From: Cognatishimia sp. 1_MG-2023
GTDB taxonomy: Bacteria; Pseudomonadota; Alphaproteobacteria; Rhodobacterales; Rhodobacteraceae
DNA: 64,000 nucleotides
Reading direction: 5' to 3'
Assembly: GCF_030548175.1 (NCBI RefSeq)
Contig: NZ_JAUORX010000012.1
Location: 1 to 64,000 of the forward strand
Below are positions 45,659 through 54,610 of this stretch, one piece after another. Within the stretch, counting starts at the first letter, position 1. Each line of letters begins with the position of its first letter. The notes under the pieces are model-generated. The model had not been told where the DNA came from. It saw nothing but the letters and a program-made list of their open reading frames with translations, and ran no database searches. Position numbers and translations under genes: made by a program.

Positions 45659-47284
45659 ATGCAGCCTGTTATAAATGAACCTATATTTGAATACCGGCCA
45701 GGCTCTCCTGAACGCCAAGACTTGCAGCGCGCGATTGAGGAACTGAAACAACTTAAAGTGGACATCCCACTTCGCATCGGCGGAGAGCGTGTTAGTTCAA
45801 AGCGCACATATAATTGCGTGATGCCCCACAACCATTCTCATGTCCTGGGGCAGTTTCATTGCGCAGACGCGGAACATGCGACTTCCGCAGTTGAAGCCGC
45901 TGCAAAGGCCCATCCTATCTGGAGCAAGATGCCGCTAGAAGATCGCGCTCGTGTGTTTCTGAAAGCCGCTGATCTACTCGCCGGACCTTGGCGGGCAAAG
46001 CTAAATGCAGCAACAATGTTGGGGCAGGGTAAAACAGCGCATCAGGCAGAGATCGACTCCGCCTGTGAACTGATTGATTTTCTGCGCTTCAATGTTCAAT
46101 TCGCGCGGGATATCTACGCAAATCAGCCGATCTCAGGTCCGGGTTGTCAAAACCGCTCAGAATATCGCGCTCTTGAAGGGTTCATTTTTGCCCTAACACC
46201 GTTCAATTTTACAGCAATTGCCGGGAACCTCTGTGTCGCGCCTGCGATTATGGGAAATACAATCGTTTGGAAGCCGTCTGAACGTGCGGTGTACAGTGCA
46301 AACCTCCTTATGGATCTCTTCGAAGAGGCAGGTCTTCCACCGGGGGTGATCAATATGATCCCTTCTGATGTTCCAGAGCCTATCAGTAATGTGCTGCTCT
46401 CTCATCCTGACTTTGCTGGTCTGCATTTCACAGGTAGTACCCGTGTTTTCCAACTGTTGTGGCAGCAAATCAGCGAAAACATCGGAAACTACCGCAACTA
46501 TCCACGCATTGTTGGGGAAACAGGTGGGAAAGATTTCATATTTGCCCATTCCTCGGCACATGTTGATGCGTTGGTTACATCTATGGTGCGTGGCGCGTTT
46601 GAATATCAGGGGCAGAAATGTTCGGCAGCGAGCCGTGCATATGTTCCCGCAAGCTTGTGGGACGAAGTCGTTACTAAGTTAAAGTCTCAGGTTGAATCGA
46701 TAAAAATCGGCGCTGTCACTGACTTTTCCAACTTTATGTCGGCGGTTATTGATGACCGTTCATTTGCCAACATCGCCTCATATATCGACCATGCGAAGAA
46801 TTCAGAAGATCATGACATTCTGGTAGGTGGGACATACGATGACTCAGAGGGTTATTTTGTTCAGCCTACAGTCGTGATTGCGCATAAACCGAACACAAAG
46901 CTAATGACCGAAGAAATTTTCGGGCCAGTTCTGACAATTCATAAATATGATGATGATAAGTTGGATGAAGCGTTAACTGCGTGTGATACTGCGACGCCAT
47001 ACGGCCTAACAGGGGCGATTTTTGCGACAGATCGGACCACGATTTGTGAGCTTACTGAGCGCTTGAAGCATTCCGCTGGAAATTTCTATGTAAACGACAA
47101 GCCGACAGGTGCGGTGGTTGGTCAGCAGCCTTTTGGCGGCGGGCGTGCTAGCGGTACAAACGATAAAGCCGGCAGCATGTGGAATCTTATTCGTTGGGTC
47201 ACACCGCGGACTATTAAGGAAACATATGATCCGGCAACGGATTATCGTTATCCTTCTATGCTTCCGGATAACACAAGCGAATAA
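45659..47284 (+). CDS. pruA: L-glutamate gamma-semialdehyde (P5C) dehydrogenase, stand-alone
   Basis: 541-residue aldehyde dehydrogenase of the stand-alone P5C dehydrogenase type (length and N-terminus resemble the mitochondrial ALDH4A1 form, with no proline-dehydrogenase domain). Catalytic Glu287 (GETGGKDF) and nucleophile Cys321 (GQKCSAASR) are present; the C-terminal dimer tail GAVVGQQPFGGGRASGTNDKAG is typical. It oxidises glutamate semialdehyde to glutamate with NAD+. The stretch links ornithine/proline breakdown to glutamate, though a proline dehydrogenase or ornithine aminotransferase is not in the window. Confidence 0.93.
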   Translation: MQPVINEPIFEYRPGSPERQDLQRAIEELKQLKVDIPLRIGGERVSSKRTYNCVMPHNHSHVLGQFHCADAEHATSAVEAAAKAHPIWSKMPLEDRARVFLKAADLLAGPWRAKLNAATMLGQGKTAHQAEIDSACELIDFLRFNVQFARDIYANQPISGPGCQNRSEYRALEGFIFALTPFNFTAIAGNLCVAPAIMGNTIVWKPSERAVYSANLLMDLFEEAGLPPGVINMIPSDVPEPISNVLLSHPDFAGLHFTGSTRVFQLLWQQISENIGNYRNYPRIVGETGGKDFIFAHSSAHVDALVTSMVRGAFEYQGQKCSAASRAYVPASLWDEVVTKLKSQVESIKIGAVTDFSNFMSAVIDDRSFANIASYIDHAKNSEDHDILVGGTYDDSEGYFVQPTVVIAHKPNTKLMTEEIFGPVLTIHKYDDDKLDEALTACDTATPYGLTGAIFATDRTTICELTERLKHSAGNFYVNDKPTGAVVGQQPFGGGRASGTNDKAGSMWNLIRWVTPRTIKETYDPATDYRYPSMLPDNTSE

Positions 47285-47348
47285 CATCTTGTGAATACCA
47301 GCATGCACCCCGTAGCATGCACTGTCTGATCGCATAAAGGTCAGCTTT

Positions 47349-47373
47349 GGCGATCCCTGAACAGGGGGTCGCC
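47349..47373 (+). terminator. Hairpin after pruA
   Basis: GGCGATCCC (47349-47357) pairs with GGGGTCGCC (47365-47373) with one G-U pair. Ends the pruA message or precedes the broken aminotransferase. Confidence 0.45.
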
Positions 47374-47406
47374 ATACGCAACACCAAACCTTGTAAGGGA
47401 CGTCTC

Positions 47407-47834
47407 ATGCATATCCACCCATTCGCCGTCGAAATTTGGATGAATGAATGGGAGTTAAAGTGTGAATCAAATCTTGCAGAAACCTGTGTTGAAAGTCTGA
47501 CAATTGGTGAGCTGTTACAGCTTGCAGAGAAGGACACCGGCTATATCTCGGATCTGACCGAGATGAAGCTAACCTACGGCGAAATCCGCGGTTCGAAACG
47601 GTTGTTGAACGCAATTTCTGGTCTCTATCAGGCACAACAACGTTGCTGAAATATGATCTACCGATGGCTTCACGAGATCTTTGTGTAAAGCTCATTGAAG
47701 AGACTGGCGTGATGTTCACGCCAGGCTCTGCATTTGACATGGAAGGTTACATCCGGATTGGTTTTGCCAATTCCCCAGATGTCCTCAGAAACGGCTTGAG
47801 GCTTGTTTCTAAGTGGCTTGCCGGCCAACCTTAA
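47407..47834 (+). pseudogene. Aminotransferase class I relic with the middle deleted
   Basis: The ATG at 47407 with an AAGGGA site starts about 77 residues of a fold-type I aminotransferase N-terminus (IHPFAVEIWMNEWELKCE, LTEMKLTYGEIRGSKRLLNAI). From about 47,640 the sequence jumps, in another frame, to the C-terminal end of the same family (LLKYDLPMASRDLC, EETGVMFTPGSAFDMEGYIRIGFAN), ending at 47834. The roughly 240-260 residues between, including the PLP lysine, are missing, so it cannot be active. The junction lies between about 47,620 and 47,645. It is next to pruA, suggesting a former ornithine or arginine-linked aminotransferase. Confidence 0.88.
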
Positions 47835-48241
47835 ACTTGTGCTGAAACTGAGGCTGCGATTTCTTTAAGAACACGCAATGCATCATCTTCACGACCGTCT
47901 GGAATAAAGATGTGATCGTGAAAGAACGCTGAAACAGGGTTAACACCCATGTTTTCTTTGGCCAGATCCGTTGCAATACGTGCCATGAATCCAACCGCAT
48001 CTAGTGAGGAATGGATTTCTAAGGTGATCATACGGCTGGGAAATTCATACGAAATGCCTGCGGCATCCGCATCTTCTTTAAGTAGGATATAAGTCGTGCC
48101 TTCGGCCTCTTCGAACATCATGCGGGGCCGAATATCGCTCGGCAATGATTGATCCTTTAAAGTGGCAAAGACATATACTCCGTCTACCAACGCACCTGTC
48201 ATCGAGGACAGTAGGATATCTAAATTCTTTTCACCCGCCAT
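47831..48241 (-). CDS. ACT-domain protein (COG3602/DUF2241-like)
   Basis: 136 residues from the ATG at 48241 (MAGEKNLDILLSSM) with GGAG upstream; the longer frame is rejected. Two ACT-like units: GVYVFATLKDQSLPSDI in the first half and RMITLEIHSSLDAVGFMARIATDLAKE in the second. Such proteins are thought to bind amino acids as sensors, but function is unproven. Its last bases overlap the end of the aminotransferase relic on the other strand. It follows NhaC in the same direction. Confidence 0.82.
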   Translation of the reverse strand: MAGEKNLDILLSSMTGALVDGVYVFATLKDQSLPSDIRPRMMFEEAEGTTYILLKEDADAAGISYEFPSRMITLEIHSSLDAVGFMARIATDLAKENMGVNPVSAFFHDHIFIPDGREDDALRVLKEIAASVSAQV

Positions 48242-48278
48242 CGTGGGGTCTCCATTTTTGTTGTATCGTCTTGTTGTT

Positions 48279-48336
48279 TCTAGGGCCTCTGAAATGCAGT
48301 CGCTATAGAACACGCTATGGTTTCAAAAGCCCTAGA
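48279..48336 (-). terminator. Long-loop hairpin after second nhaC
   Basis: TCTAGGGC (48279-48286) and GCCCTAGA (48329-48336) are perfect 8-bp arms, with a further GAAA/TTTC pairing inside. Weak terminator candidate. Confidence 0.35.
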
Positions 48337-48343
48337 GTTTTAT

Positions 48344-49777
48344 TTATTCAGCCGGAGCCGTCGCAGCCGTTTGCTGTTCTGTCTGTGGCTCAATGCGGTT
48401 GATTGTCCATCCCATATAGCCAAATAGGATTGTAACAATCGGGGACAGCCAGCAGAAGAACGCGAATGGCAAATACGCTAGCGTCATAACACCTAATGTC
48501 GCTGTCTGATATGCACCACCTGAGTTCCATGGAACCAAATTCGCGGTAACCGTTGCGGAATCTTCAACTGCACGAGATAGGTTTTCCGGGGCGAGGCCAC
48601 GTTCACGATACGCTGCAGAATATGTGCGAGCGCCCATAACAATCGACATGTACTGATCGCAAAGAACCATATTCGAACCGATACCCGTAAAGGCAGTCGC
48701 TGCGATAAGGCCGCCGTCAGATTTAACCATGGACAGGATTTTATCGGCTAGAGCCTTGAGCTGGTTCGTGCGCTCCATTACCCCACCAAACATCATCGCG
48801 ACGATCACAAGCGAGATCGTGTACATCATGGAGTCCATGCCACCACGAGACAGCAGGTCGTCAACGTCAGCATTGCCAGTTTCAGCGGCATAGCCACCAA
48901 AGGCAACGTTTGCCAAAGCATCATAATCAGCGCCCTGCAAACCGACTGCAATCAAAGCAGCGGCGACAACGCCCAGAGTGATCCCGGGAATCGCAGGCAT
49001 CTTGCGATAAGAAACGAATAGAACCACAAGTGGTGGCATCAACATTACGATGTTAATCGTAAAGTTCTCGTCTAGGATTTTAAGCATTGTCGCAATCCGC
49101 TCAATATCGCCTTCACCGCCACCATATTGTAAACCCAGTACAATTTCGATGATCAGTGTCAGGCCGAAGGAGACGCCAGTTGTGTATGACATGTGGCGGA
49201 TGTGTGTAAACAAATCCGTGCCAGCAAGAGCTGGTGCCATGTTTGTTGTATCCGACAAAGGTGACATCTTATCACCGAAATAGGCGCCAGAAATTACGGC
49301 GCCTGCAACGATTGGAAGAGGAAAGCCCAGGCCTGCACCGACACCCATCAGAGCGACACCAATGGTCCCGGTGGTTCCCCAGCTTGTGCCTGTCGCAAGT
49401 GACGTTACTGCGCAAATCAGCAATGTTGCCGGTAGGAAAACAGATGTCGAAATGAACGATAAGCCATAATAGATAAGCGTCGGAACAACACCGGCCAAAA
49501 TCCACACGCCGATCAAGATACCAACGACAATCAAAATAATGGTTGCGGGCAGGGCGTTGGTAATGCCTCTAACCATTCCGTTTTGAATGTTCTGCCAGGT
49601 AAAGCCGCATCGCATTGCTACAAGTGAGGCGACGAAAACGCCCAGCAACATGGGAATGTGCGGATCCAGTCCGTAAAATACGATAGAAATCGAAATCCCT
49701 ATCACCAGTGACATAAGCGAGATCATCGCTTCCCAAAAATGGGGCGCACGTGCCCCCTCAGGTATTGTTGTTTTCAC
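48344..49777 (-). CDS. nhaC: Na+/H+ antiporter NhaC-family protein (second copy)
   Basis: 477 residues from a GTG at 49777 with a GGAGGG site; the upstream TTG frame is rejected because it overlaps that site. Paralogue of 21836-23272 over its full length (TTIPEGARAPHFWEAMISLMS, GTSWGTTGTIGVALMG, GAYFGDKMSPLSDTTNMAPA). Same family role as above. Here its neighbours are an ACT-domain protein, pruA and a LysR gene rather than arginase, so the two copies may move related but different solutes. Confidence 0.9.
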   Translation of the reverse strand: MKTTIPEGARAPHFWEAMISLMSLVIGISISIVFYGLDPHIPMLLGVFVASLVAMRCGFTWQNIQNGMVRGITNALPATIILIVVGILIGVWILAGVVPTLIYYGLSFISTSVFLPATLLICAVTSLATGTSWGTTGTIGVALMGVGAGLGFPLPIVAGAVISGAYFGDKMSPLSDTTNMAPALAGTDLFTHIRHMSYTTGVSFGLTLIIEIVLGLQYGGGEGDIERIATMLKILDENFTINIVMLMPPLVVLFVSYRKMPAIPGITLGVVAAALIAVGLQGADYDALANVAFGGYAAETGNADVDDLLSRGGMDSMMYTISLVIVAMMFGGVMERTNQLKALADKILSMVKSDGGLIAATAFTGIGSNMVLCDQYMSIVMGARTYSAAYRERGLAPENLSRAVEDSATVTANLVPWNSGGAYQTATLGVMTLAYLPFAFFCWLSPIVTILFGYMGWTINRIEPQTEQQTAATAPAE

Positions 49778-50059
49778 AGTTCCCTCCAAGCTTTTCTATT
49801 TGCGCTTTTGTATCTGTATCGCGCCTATTTTGCTGAGAGAGGCCCGTCCGTCCATTTTCATTCGCCAAAGTTAGCATCAGTACTTTGAAATATGCTGCTA
49901 GAGTTTAGGCTGGTAGTGATTTTCAAGGGGAGCTCGGTGGCGTCTTTGAGAAGTGATGGTCTTCTTGTAGAGCAAAGCTTCAAATGATTTCGTATCGCGT
50001 GCTGACTCAATGTGAAGATAGAGTTTAGTGCAGATTCACCGGGTAGGTAGGAAAGTAAA

Positions 50060-50962
50060 ATGGTTAGATCTTGGGTCCAAGATAAAGACATCAAACTGTT
50101 TCGTGTATTTTTCGAACTTACGCGGGCGGGCGGTTTTCAGCAGGCTCAAGTGAGTCTGAACATCAGCCAGTCAAGTTTGAGCACCTCTATTTCCCAACTT
50201 GAAACACGTGTTGGCATGCGCTTGTGCAATCGCGGCCATGCTGGCTTTAGTCTAACTGAAGATGGCGAAAGCCTATTTTCCGAAATTTCCATCTTGTTTG
50301 CCGCAATGGAGAAATTCTCCACAAATCTGGCGAGCAAAAAGGCAGAAATCTCGGGTCAGTTGTCCATTGGTATTCTGGAAAACAGCGTAACACACCCAGA
50401 TCAACGTCTTATTCGCGCTTTGTCTGAGTTACAGGAGCTCGCACCGGGTGTTGGATTGTCGGTGTATACAGCGGGCGCATTAGAGCTGGAAATCAGGGTC
50501 TTGGATGGGCGTTTGGACGGGGCTGTTGGCCTGTTTCCACATCGCATTGACAGCTTAGAGTACCTACCGCTCTTTGAGGAGGAACACCGGCTTTATTGCT
50601 CTGTTAAACACCCGCTGGCAGACGGAAGTGTCAGTATTGAAGACCTCAAAAAGCATCCCTACGTTGGACGAGAATATGTTGATCTTATCGAGGGGCTGGA
50701 GCCACCCGAGGGCTTTGACGTTGGTGCAACAGCACGCCACATGGAAGGGTTGATTTTACTCTTAAGAACCCAAAAGTACTTTGGATACCTTCCGGATCAT
50801 ACCGCCCGTCCTTGGATCGAGCGGGGGCTACTTACTGAAATTAACGCACCCGGTACAATTAGAACCGGGAAATTTTTACTCGCGCTGCGCCGGGAAAAAC
50901 ATCGGTCGAGGCCTTTGTCGGCTCTCGTCAATCTGCTCTCACTATACCGCAACGCAGAATGA
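50060..50962 (+). CDS. LysR-family regulator
   Basis: 300-residue LysR protein, paralogue of 33470-34411 (FFELTRAGGFQQAQ, ISQSSLSTSISQLETRVG, CNRGHAGFSLTEDG). Divergent from nhaC across a 282-base gap, so it probably regulates the nhaC-ACT pair. Confidence 0.9.
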   Translation: MVRSWVQDKDIKLFRVFFELTRAGGFQQAQVSLNISQSSLSTSISQLETRVGMRLCNRGHAGFSLTEDGESLFSEISILFAAMEKFSTNLASKKAEISGQLSIGILENSVTHPDQRLIRALSELQELAPGVGLSVYTAGALELEIRVLDGRLDGAVGLFPHRIDSLEYLPLFEEEHRLYCSVKHPLADGSVSIEDLKKHPYVGREYVDLIEGLEPPEGFDVGATARHMEGLILLLRTQKYFGYLPDHTARPWIERGLLTEINAPGTIRTGKFLLALRREKHRSRPLSALVNLLSLYRNAE

Positions 50963-50973
50963 CTGCCTTAAAT

Positions 50974-50987
50974 GCCCCTAATGGGGC
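50974..50987 (+). terminator. Short hairpin after LysR gene
   Basis: GCCCC-TAAT-GGGGC followed by GCTTTC. Five-bp stem only. Confidence 0.35.
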
Positions 50988-51023
50988 GCTTTCTGAAAAT
51001 CGGGATCTCATCAAGGATGAAAA

Positions 51024-51281
51024 ATGAACAGCATCACTACCCCTGACATCTTAGGATCACTCGGCGCTGCGATTATTGTCGCCACTTACATGTTGCTGCA
51101 AATGGACCGGGTCCGCAGTGATCAAATTTGGTATTCAATTTTAAACTTTATTGGCGCGTCGCTAATTCTGTTTTCCCTTTACTTCAAATTCAATTTGTCC
51201 GCGTTCCTGATCGAGATTTTTTGGGTCTTTATTAGTCTATACGGTATCTGGAAAAAACGACGCGAGATATCACAAAGCTAA
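51024..51281 (+). CDS. Small membrane protein, CBU_0592-like
   Basis: 85-residue protein with about three hydrophobic segments (LGSLGAAIIVATYMLLQ, IWYSILNFIGASLILFSLY, FLIEIFWVFISLYGIW) ending in a basic tail KKRREISQS. This matches a widespread small inner-membrane family of unknown function. It precedes the amino-acid importer by 222 bases but is cut off from it by a hairpin, so a link is uncertain. Confidence 0.75.
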   Translation: MNSITTPDILGSLGAAIIVATYMLLQMDRVRSDQIWYSILNFIGASLILFSLYFKFNLSAFLIEIFWVFISLYGIWKKRREISQS

Positions 51282-51325
51282 ATAGTTTGGGGGATTCCCT
51301 GAGGCCATATTCTTATCGTGCGACT

Positions 51326-51359
51326 GCCGCTGCTTTGAAGGTATCTAATAAGCAGCGGC
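51326..51359 (+). terminator. Hairpin upstream of amino-acid importer
   Basis: Perfect 10-bp arms GCCGCTGCTT (51326-51335) and AAGCAGCGGC (51350-51359). Likely ends the small membrane-protein message. Confidence 0.6.
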
Positions 51360-51503
51360 CTATATTATGTTGATCACCGCTAAGTCAGGAAACGTGGCTA
51401 AGGCGCTTCCAAGATTAAATTTATCTAAACCGCACTTCTTAAATTCGAAATGCTGTTTGCCCCCATTTCAGATTAATAAACTTGAGGTAAGGGGGATAAA
51501 CGC

Positions 51504-52286
51504 TTGAAACATTCAAACGCGTTACTCAACGTGACAGATATTCATAAATCTTTCGGTTCGCTCGAAGTGCTTAAAGGCATTTCACTTGAAGCAAATGCGG
51601 GAGAGGTCGTGGCGCTACTAGGGTCTTCAGGTTCTGGGAAAAGCACTTTTCTGCGTTGCATCAATTTACTTGAAGCACCAACCGAAGGTTCGATTGCCCT
51701 AGACGGAGAAGAGCTTCTTCTTAAGCGCAAGAAAGATGGGCAGCTGCATTCCGCAGATTCCAAACAGCTGACACGCTTTAGGTCAAAAATTGGCATGGTC
51801 TTTCAAGGTTTCAACCTTTGGCCCCATTTGACTGTTTTAGAAAACGTGATCGAAGCGCCCATTCACGTCAGTGGTATCTCTAAGAAAGAAGCCATCGAAC
51901 GCGCAGAGGCATACCTCCATCGTGTAGGCATGTTCGAACGCAAAGATTACACCCCCTCCCAGTTATCCGGCGGCCAACAGCAACGGGCAGCGATTGCTCG
52001 TACTTTGGCAATGGAACCTGAGGTCATGCTATTTGACGAACCAACGTCTGCATTGGACCCAGAACTGGTAGGCGAAGTTTTGAAAGTTATGAAAGGCTTG
52101 GCTGAAGAGGGTCGAACGATGCTCGTAGTAACGCACGAGATGGGTTTTGCACGTGATGTCAGCTCTCGGGTGATTTTCCTGAATAAAGGCGAAATTGAAG
52201 TCGATAGCGCCCCTGACCCAATCTTCAAGAACCCCAATGAATACTCAGATCGTTGGGCAGAGTTTCTTTCGAACACACGCGACTAA
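51504..52286 (+). CDS. Polar amino-acid ABC ATPase, HisP/GlnQ type
   Basis: 260-residue ATPase starting at TTG with a GGGGGA site. Walker [10 protein letters not shown], signature [15 protein letters not shown], Walker [15 protein letters not shown] 15-residue insert after the Q-loop approach ([19 protein letters not shown]) is of the HisP kind. First gene of a four-gene importer with binding protein and two permeases. Confidence 0.93.
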   Translation: MKHSNALLNVTDIHKSFGSLEVLKGISLEANAGEVVALLGSSGSGKSTFLRCINLLEAPTEGSIALDGEELLLKRKKDGQLHSADSKQLTRFRSKIGMVFQGFNLWPHLTVLENVIEAPIHVSGISKKEAIERAEAYLHRVGMFERKDYTPSQLSGGQQQRAAIARTLAMEPEVMLFDEPTSALDPELVGEVLKVMKGLAEEGRTMLVVTHEMGFARDVSSRVIFLNKGEIEVDSAPDPIFKNPNEYSDRWAEFLSNTRD

Positions 52287-52311
52287 AATATACCAACCTT
52301 GGGAGAGAGTT

Positions 52312-53079
52312 ATGAAAAGTGTAAAAATGGTCATCAGCGCATTGGTGCTCGCGACAGCGACAAGCGCGGCGGCAGAGGATCTTGTTATTCGGTGGGGTAC
52401 TGAAGCAGGGTACCGTCCCTTTATCTATAAAACATCTGAAGGCGAATTGACTGGCCTTGATGTCGAAATCGGCAACGCAATTTGTGAAGAGCTACAAGCA
52501 AAGTGCGAATGGGTTGAGCAAGACTGGGACGGCATTATCCCAGGCCTTCTAGGCAAGCGTTATGACGGTATTCTGTCCTCTATGACGATCACAGAAGAAC
52601 GTCGTCGTGTGATTGAATTCTCTGACCCATATTATGCAACACCTGCTGGTTTTGTTGGCAAGCTTGATATGGGACTGAACGACGACGAGACCCTTGCAGG
52701 TAAGACCATTGGTGTTCTACGTGGTAGCACCCACGCTAGCTTTATCATCAACGAGCGCCCGGATGTGACTGTACGGGAATACCCGACACAGGATGAAGTC
52801 TGGTTGGACCTTACAGCTGGTCGTATTGATGCAAGCTTTGTGAACCAAATCGCCGCTCAAGAAGGTTTCTTGGGAACTGAGAACGGCGAAGGTTTTGGTT
52901 TATTCGGTAAGTCTTACATTGATCCAGCTGTCACAGGTTCAGGCATTGGTGTCGGCTTCCGCAAGGCGGATGTTGAGCTGCGTGAAAAGGTGAACGGTGC
53001 CATCAAAGCAATTTATGAAAATGGCACGTTTAGAGCGCTCAATGAGAAGTACGTCCCGTTCTACATCGGCATGGAATAA
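52312..53079 (+). CDS. Polar amino-acid ABC substrate-binding protein (SBP family 3)
   Basis: 255 residues from the ATG at 52312 with GGGAGAG. Sec signal peptide (VKMVISALVLATATSAAA). Mature HisJ-like fold: VIRWGTEAGYRPFIYKTSEG, LTGLDVEIGNAICEEL, KRYDGILSSMTITEERR. The LTGLDVE-IG-A motif is the amino-acid-binding lobe of family 3; lysine/arginine/ornithine or an opine is likely but not decided. Confidence 0.92.
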   Translation: MKSVKMVISALVLATATSAAAEDLVIRWGTEAGYRPFIYKTSEGELTGLDVEIGNAICEELQAKCEWVEQDWDGIIPGLLGKRYDGILSSMTITEERRRVIEFSDPYYATPAGFVGKLDMGLNDDETLAGKTIGVLRGSTHASFIINERPDVTVREYPTQDEVWLDLTAGRIDASFVNQIAAQEGFLGTENGEGFGLFGKSYIDPAVTGSGIGVGFRKADVELREKVNGAIKAIYENGTFRALNEKYVPFYIGME

Positions 53080-53086
53080 TAGAACC

Positions 53087-53114
53087 GCGGATTAGGGCTG
53101 AGGCTCTAATCCGC
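53087..53114 (+). promoter_or_regulatory. Hairpin after binding-protein gene
   Basis: GCGGATTAGGGC (53087-53098) and GCTCTAATCCGC (53103-53114) form a 12-bp stem with one G-U pair and a 4-base loop, between binding-protein stop and permease start. Confidence 0.65.
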
Positions 53115-53137
53115 AAACTTTGCCGGGGAGGCAGCAC

Positions 53138-53821
53138 TTGGAAACCATGCTAGAATTTTTGCCGCTTGTTTTAAGTGGGGTCACTCTGACAATTAGCTTG
53201 GCGCTTACGTCAGTTGTCGTTGCAATTGTTTGCGGTCTTATCGGCGCAGCAATGAAGCTCTCTTCGGTAGGCATCCTACGCATTTTGGGAGGGACATATA
53301 CAACTGTTGTCCGCGGTATTCCTGATCTCGTCTTAATGCTGTTGGTGTTCTTCGGAGGTCAAATTCTAATCAATTCCATTGGCGATAAAACCGGTCTCTG
53401 GACATACGTCGAGGTTAGCCCGTTTTGGGCTGGTAGCTTATCCATCGGCTTCATTTTCGGCGCTTATATGACTGAAACCTTTCGGGGCGCCTTTTTGGCA
53501 GTGCCAAATGGCCAAATCGAAGCTGCAAAGGCTGTTGGCCTTGCTCCGCGTCGTTATCTTCTCCGCGTCGTTTGGCCACAAATGGTCCCTCACGCGCTTC
53601 CAAACTTTACAAATAACTGGCTTGTCCTGATGAAGACCACGGCGTTGGTTTCAATTATTGGCCTCCAAGATGTTGTGTACAATGCAAACCAGGCTGGGCG
53701 GACGTCTCAGGAACCGCTTACTTTTCTGGTGCTCACATTTTTTATCTTCTTGGGCCTAACCCTACTTTCAGACATCGGGCTGCGCAAAATTGGGCGTGTC
53801 TACGCCATTCGGGAGAACTAA
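53138..53821 (+). CDS. Polar amino-acid ABC permease, HisQ type
   Basis: 227 residues if started at TTG 53138 (GGGGAGG six bases upstream); an ATG at 53147 is further from the site. HisQ-like five-segment permease with docking loop QIEAAKAVGLAPRRYL near residue 130 and VVWPQMVPHALPNFTN following. Pairs with the next permease, three bases downstream. Confidence 0.91.
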   Translation: METMLEFLPLVLSGVTLTISLALTSVVVAIVCGLIGAAMKLSSVGILRILGGTYTTVVRGIPDLVLMLLVFFGGQILINSIGDKTGLWTYVEVSPFWAGSLSIGFIFGAYMTETFRGAFLAVPNGQIEAAKAVGLAPRRYLLRVVWPQMVPHALPNFTNNWLVLMKTTALVSIIGLQDVVYNANQAGRTSQEPLTFLVLTFFIFLGLTLLSDIGLRKIGRVYAIREN

Positions 53822-53824
53822 AAC

Positions 53825-54499
53825 ATGGATTTTTCTCTCATTTTCGACAACTGGGAATTGTTCCTAACAGGCCTAGGAAACACTGTCTGGTTGGTGAGTC
53901 TTGCGTTGATTATTGGCGGTATTCTGGCAGTCCCACTCGCACTAAGCCAAGCTTACAATGTTCCATATTTTGGCAAGCTATCGTTGTGGTATTCTTATGC
54001 CTTGCGCGGCACACCCCTGCTTGTCCAAGTTTACATTATTTATTACGGCCTTGGGCAGTTCGAAAGTGTACGGAATTCTGTATTTTGGGTTTTGCTAAAA
54101 GACCCCTATTTCTGCGCGCTTCTGGGTTTCTCTTTGAACAGCGCTGCATACGCGAGTGAAATTCTGCGCGGTGCAATCGTTAATTTGCCGAAGGGGTTGA
54201 TTGAAACCGCATATGCTTGCGGTATGACGCGGTGGAAAGTCATTCGTCGTATTGCTTTACCGATTGCATGTCGTAGATCGATTTTTGCCTATAGCAACGA
54301 AGTTATCTTTATGCTCCATGGGAGCGTGATCGCCTCTACAATCACAATTGTTGATTTATTGGGGGCAGGGCGTCGTCTAAACTCACAATACTACGTAACC
54401 TTTGAAGGCTTTATCACGGTCGCGTTTCTATACATGGCGATTGTCGCTGTTATCAGTTTGGCCTTCAGGCAGATCGAAAAAAGATATGCGTTAACCTAA
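53825..54499 (+). CDS. Polar amino-acid ABC permease, HisM type
   Basis: 224-residue permease with RGTPLLVQVYIIYYGLGQ and EAA-type loop LIETAYACGMTRWKVIRRIALP. HisM/ArtM-like. Last gene of the importer operon, followed by a bidirectional hairpin. Confidence 0.92.
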   Translation: MDFSLIFDNWELFLTGLGNTVWLVSLALIIGGILAVPLALSQAYNVPYFGKLSLWYSYALRGTPLLVQVYIIYYGLGQFESVRNSVFWVLLKDPYFCALLGFSLNSAAYASEILRGAIVNLPKGLIETAYACGMTRWKVIRRIALPIACRRSIFAYSNEVIFMLHGSVIASTITIVDLLGAGRRLNSQYYVTFEGFITVAFLYMAIVAVISLAFRQIEKRYALT

Positions 54500-54582
54500 C
54501 TTGCTTAACTAAAGTTGGTCCGAAAAGATGATCAATTTGATTTTGATTGAACACCTTAGCAAACCCAAGATTTTCCGAATTT

Positions 54583-54610
54583 CCTAATACGTTCATACAA
54601 GCGTATTAGG
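54583..54610. terminator. Bidirectional terminator over sulfatase stop
   Basis: Perfect 9-bp arms CCTAATACG (54583-54591) and CGTATTAGG (54602-54610), followed by ATTTTCC on the plus strand. The right arm contains the sulfatase stop codon. Confidence 0.65.

Noticed and set aside
51357-51376. Possible dif site (TATATTATGTTGATC)
   Set aside because: Only the XerD-like half matches; the XerC half is part of a terminator-like hairpin and does not fit.
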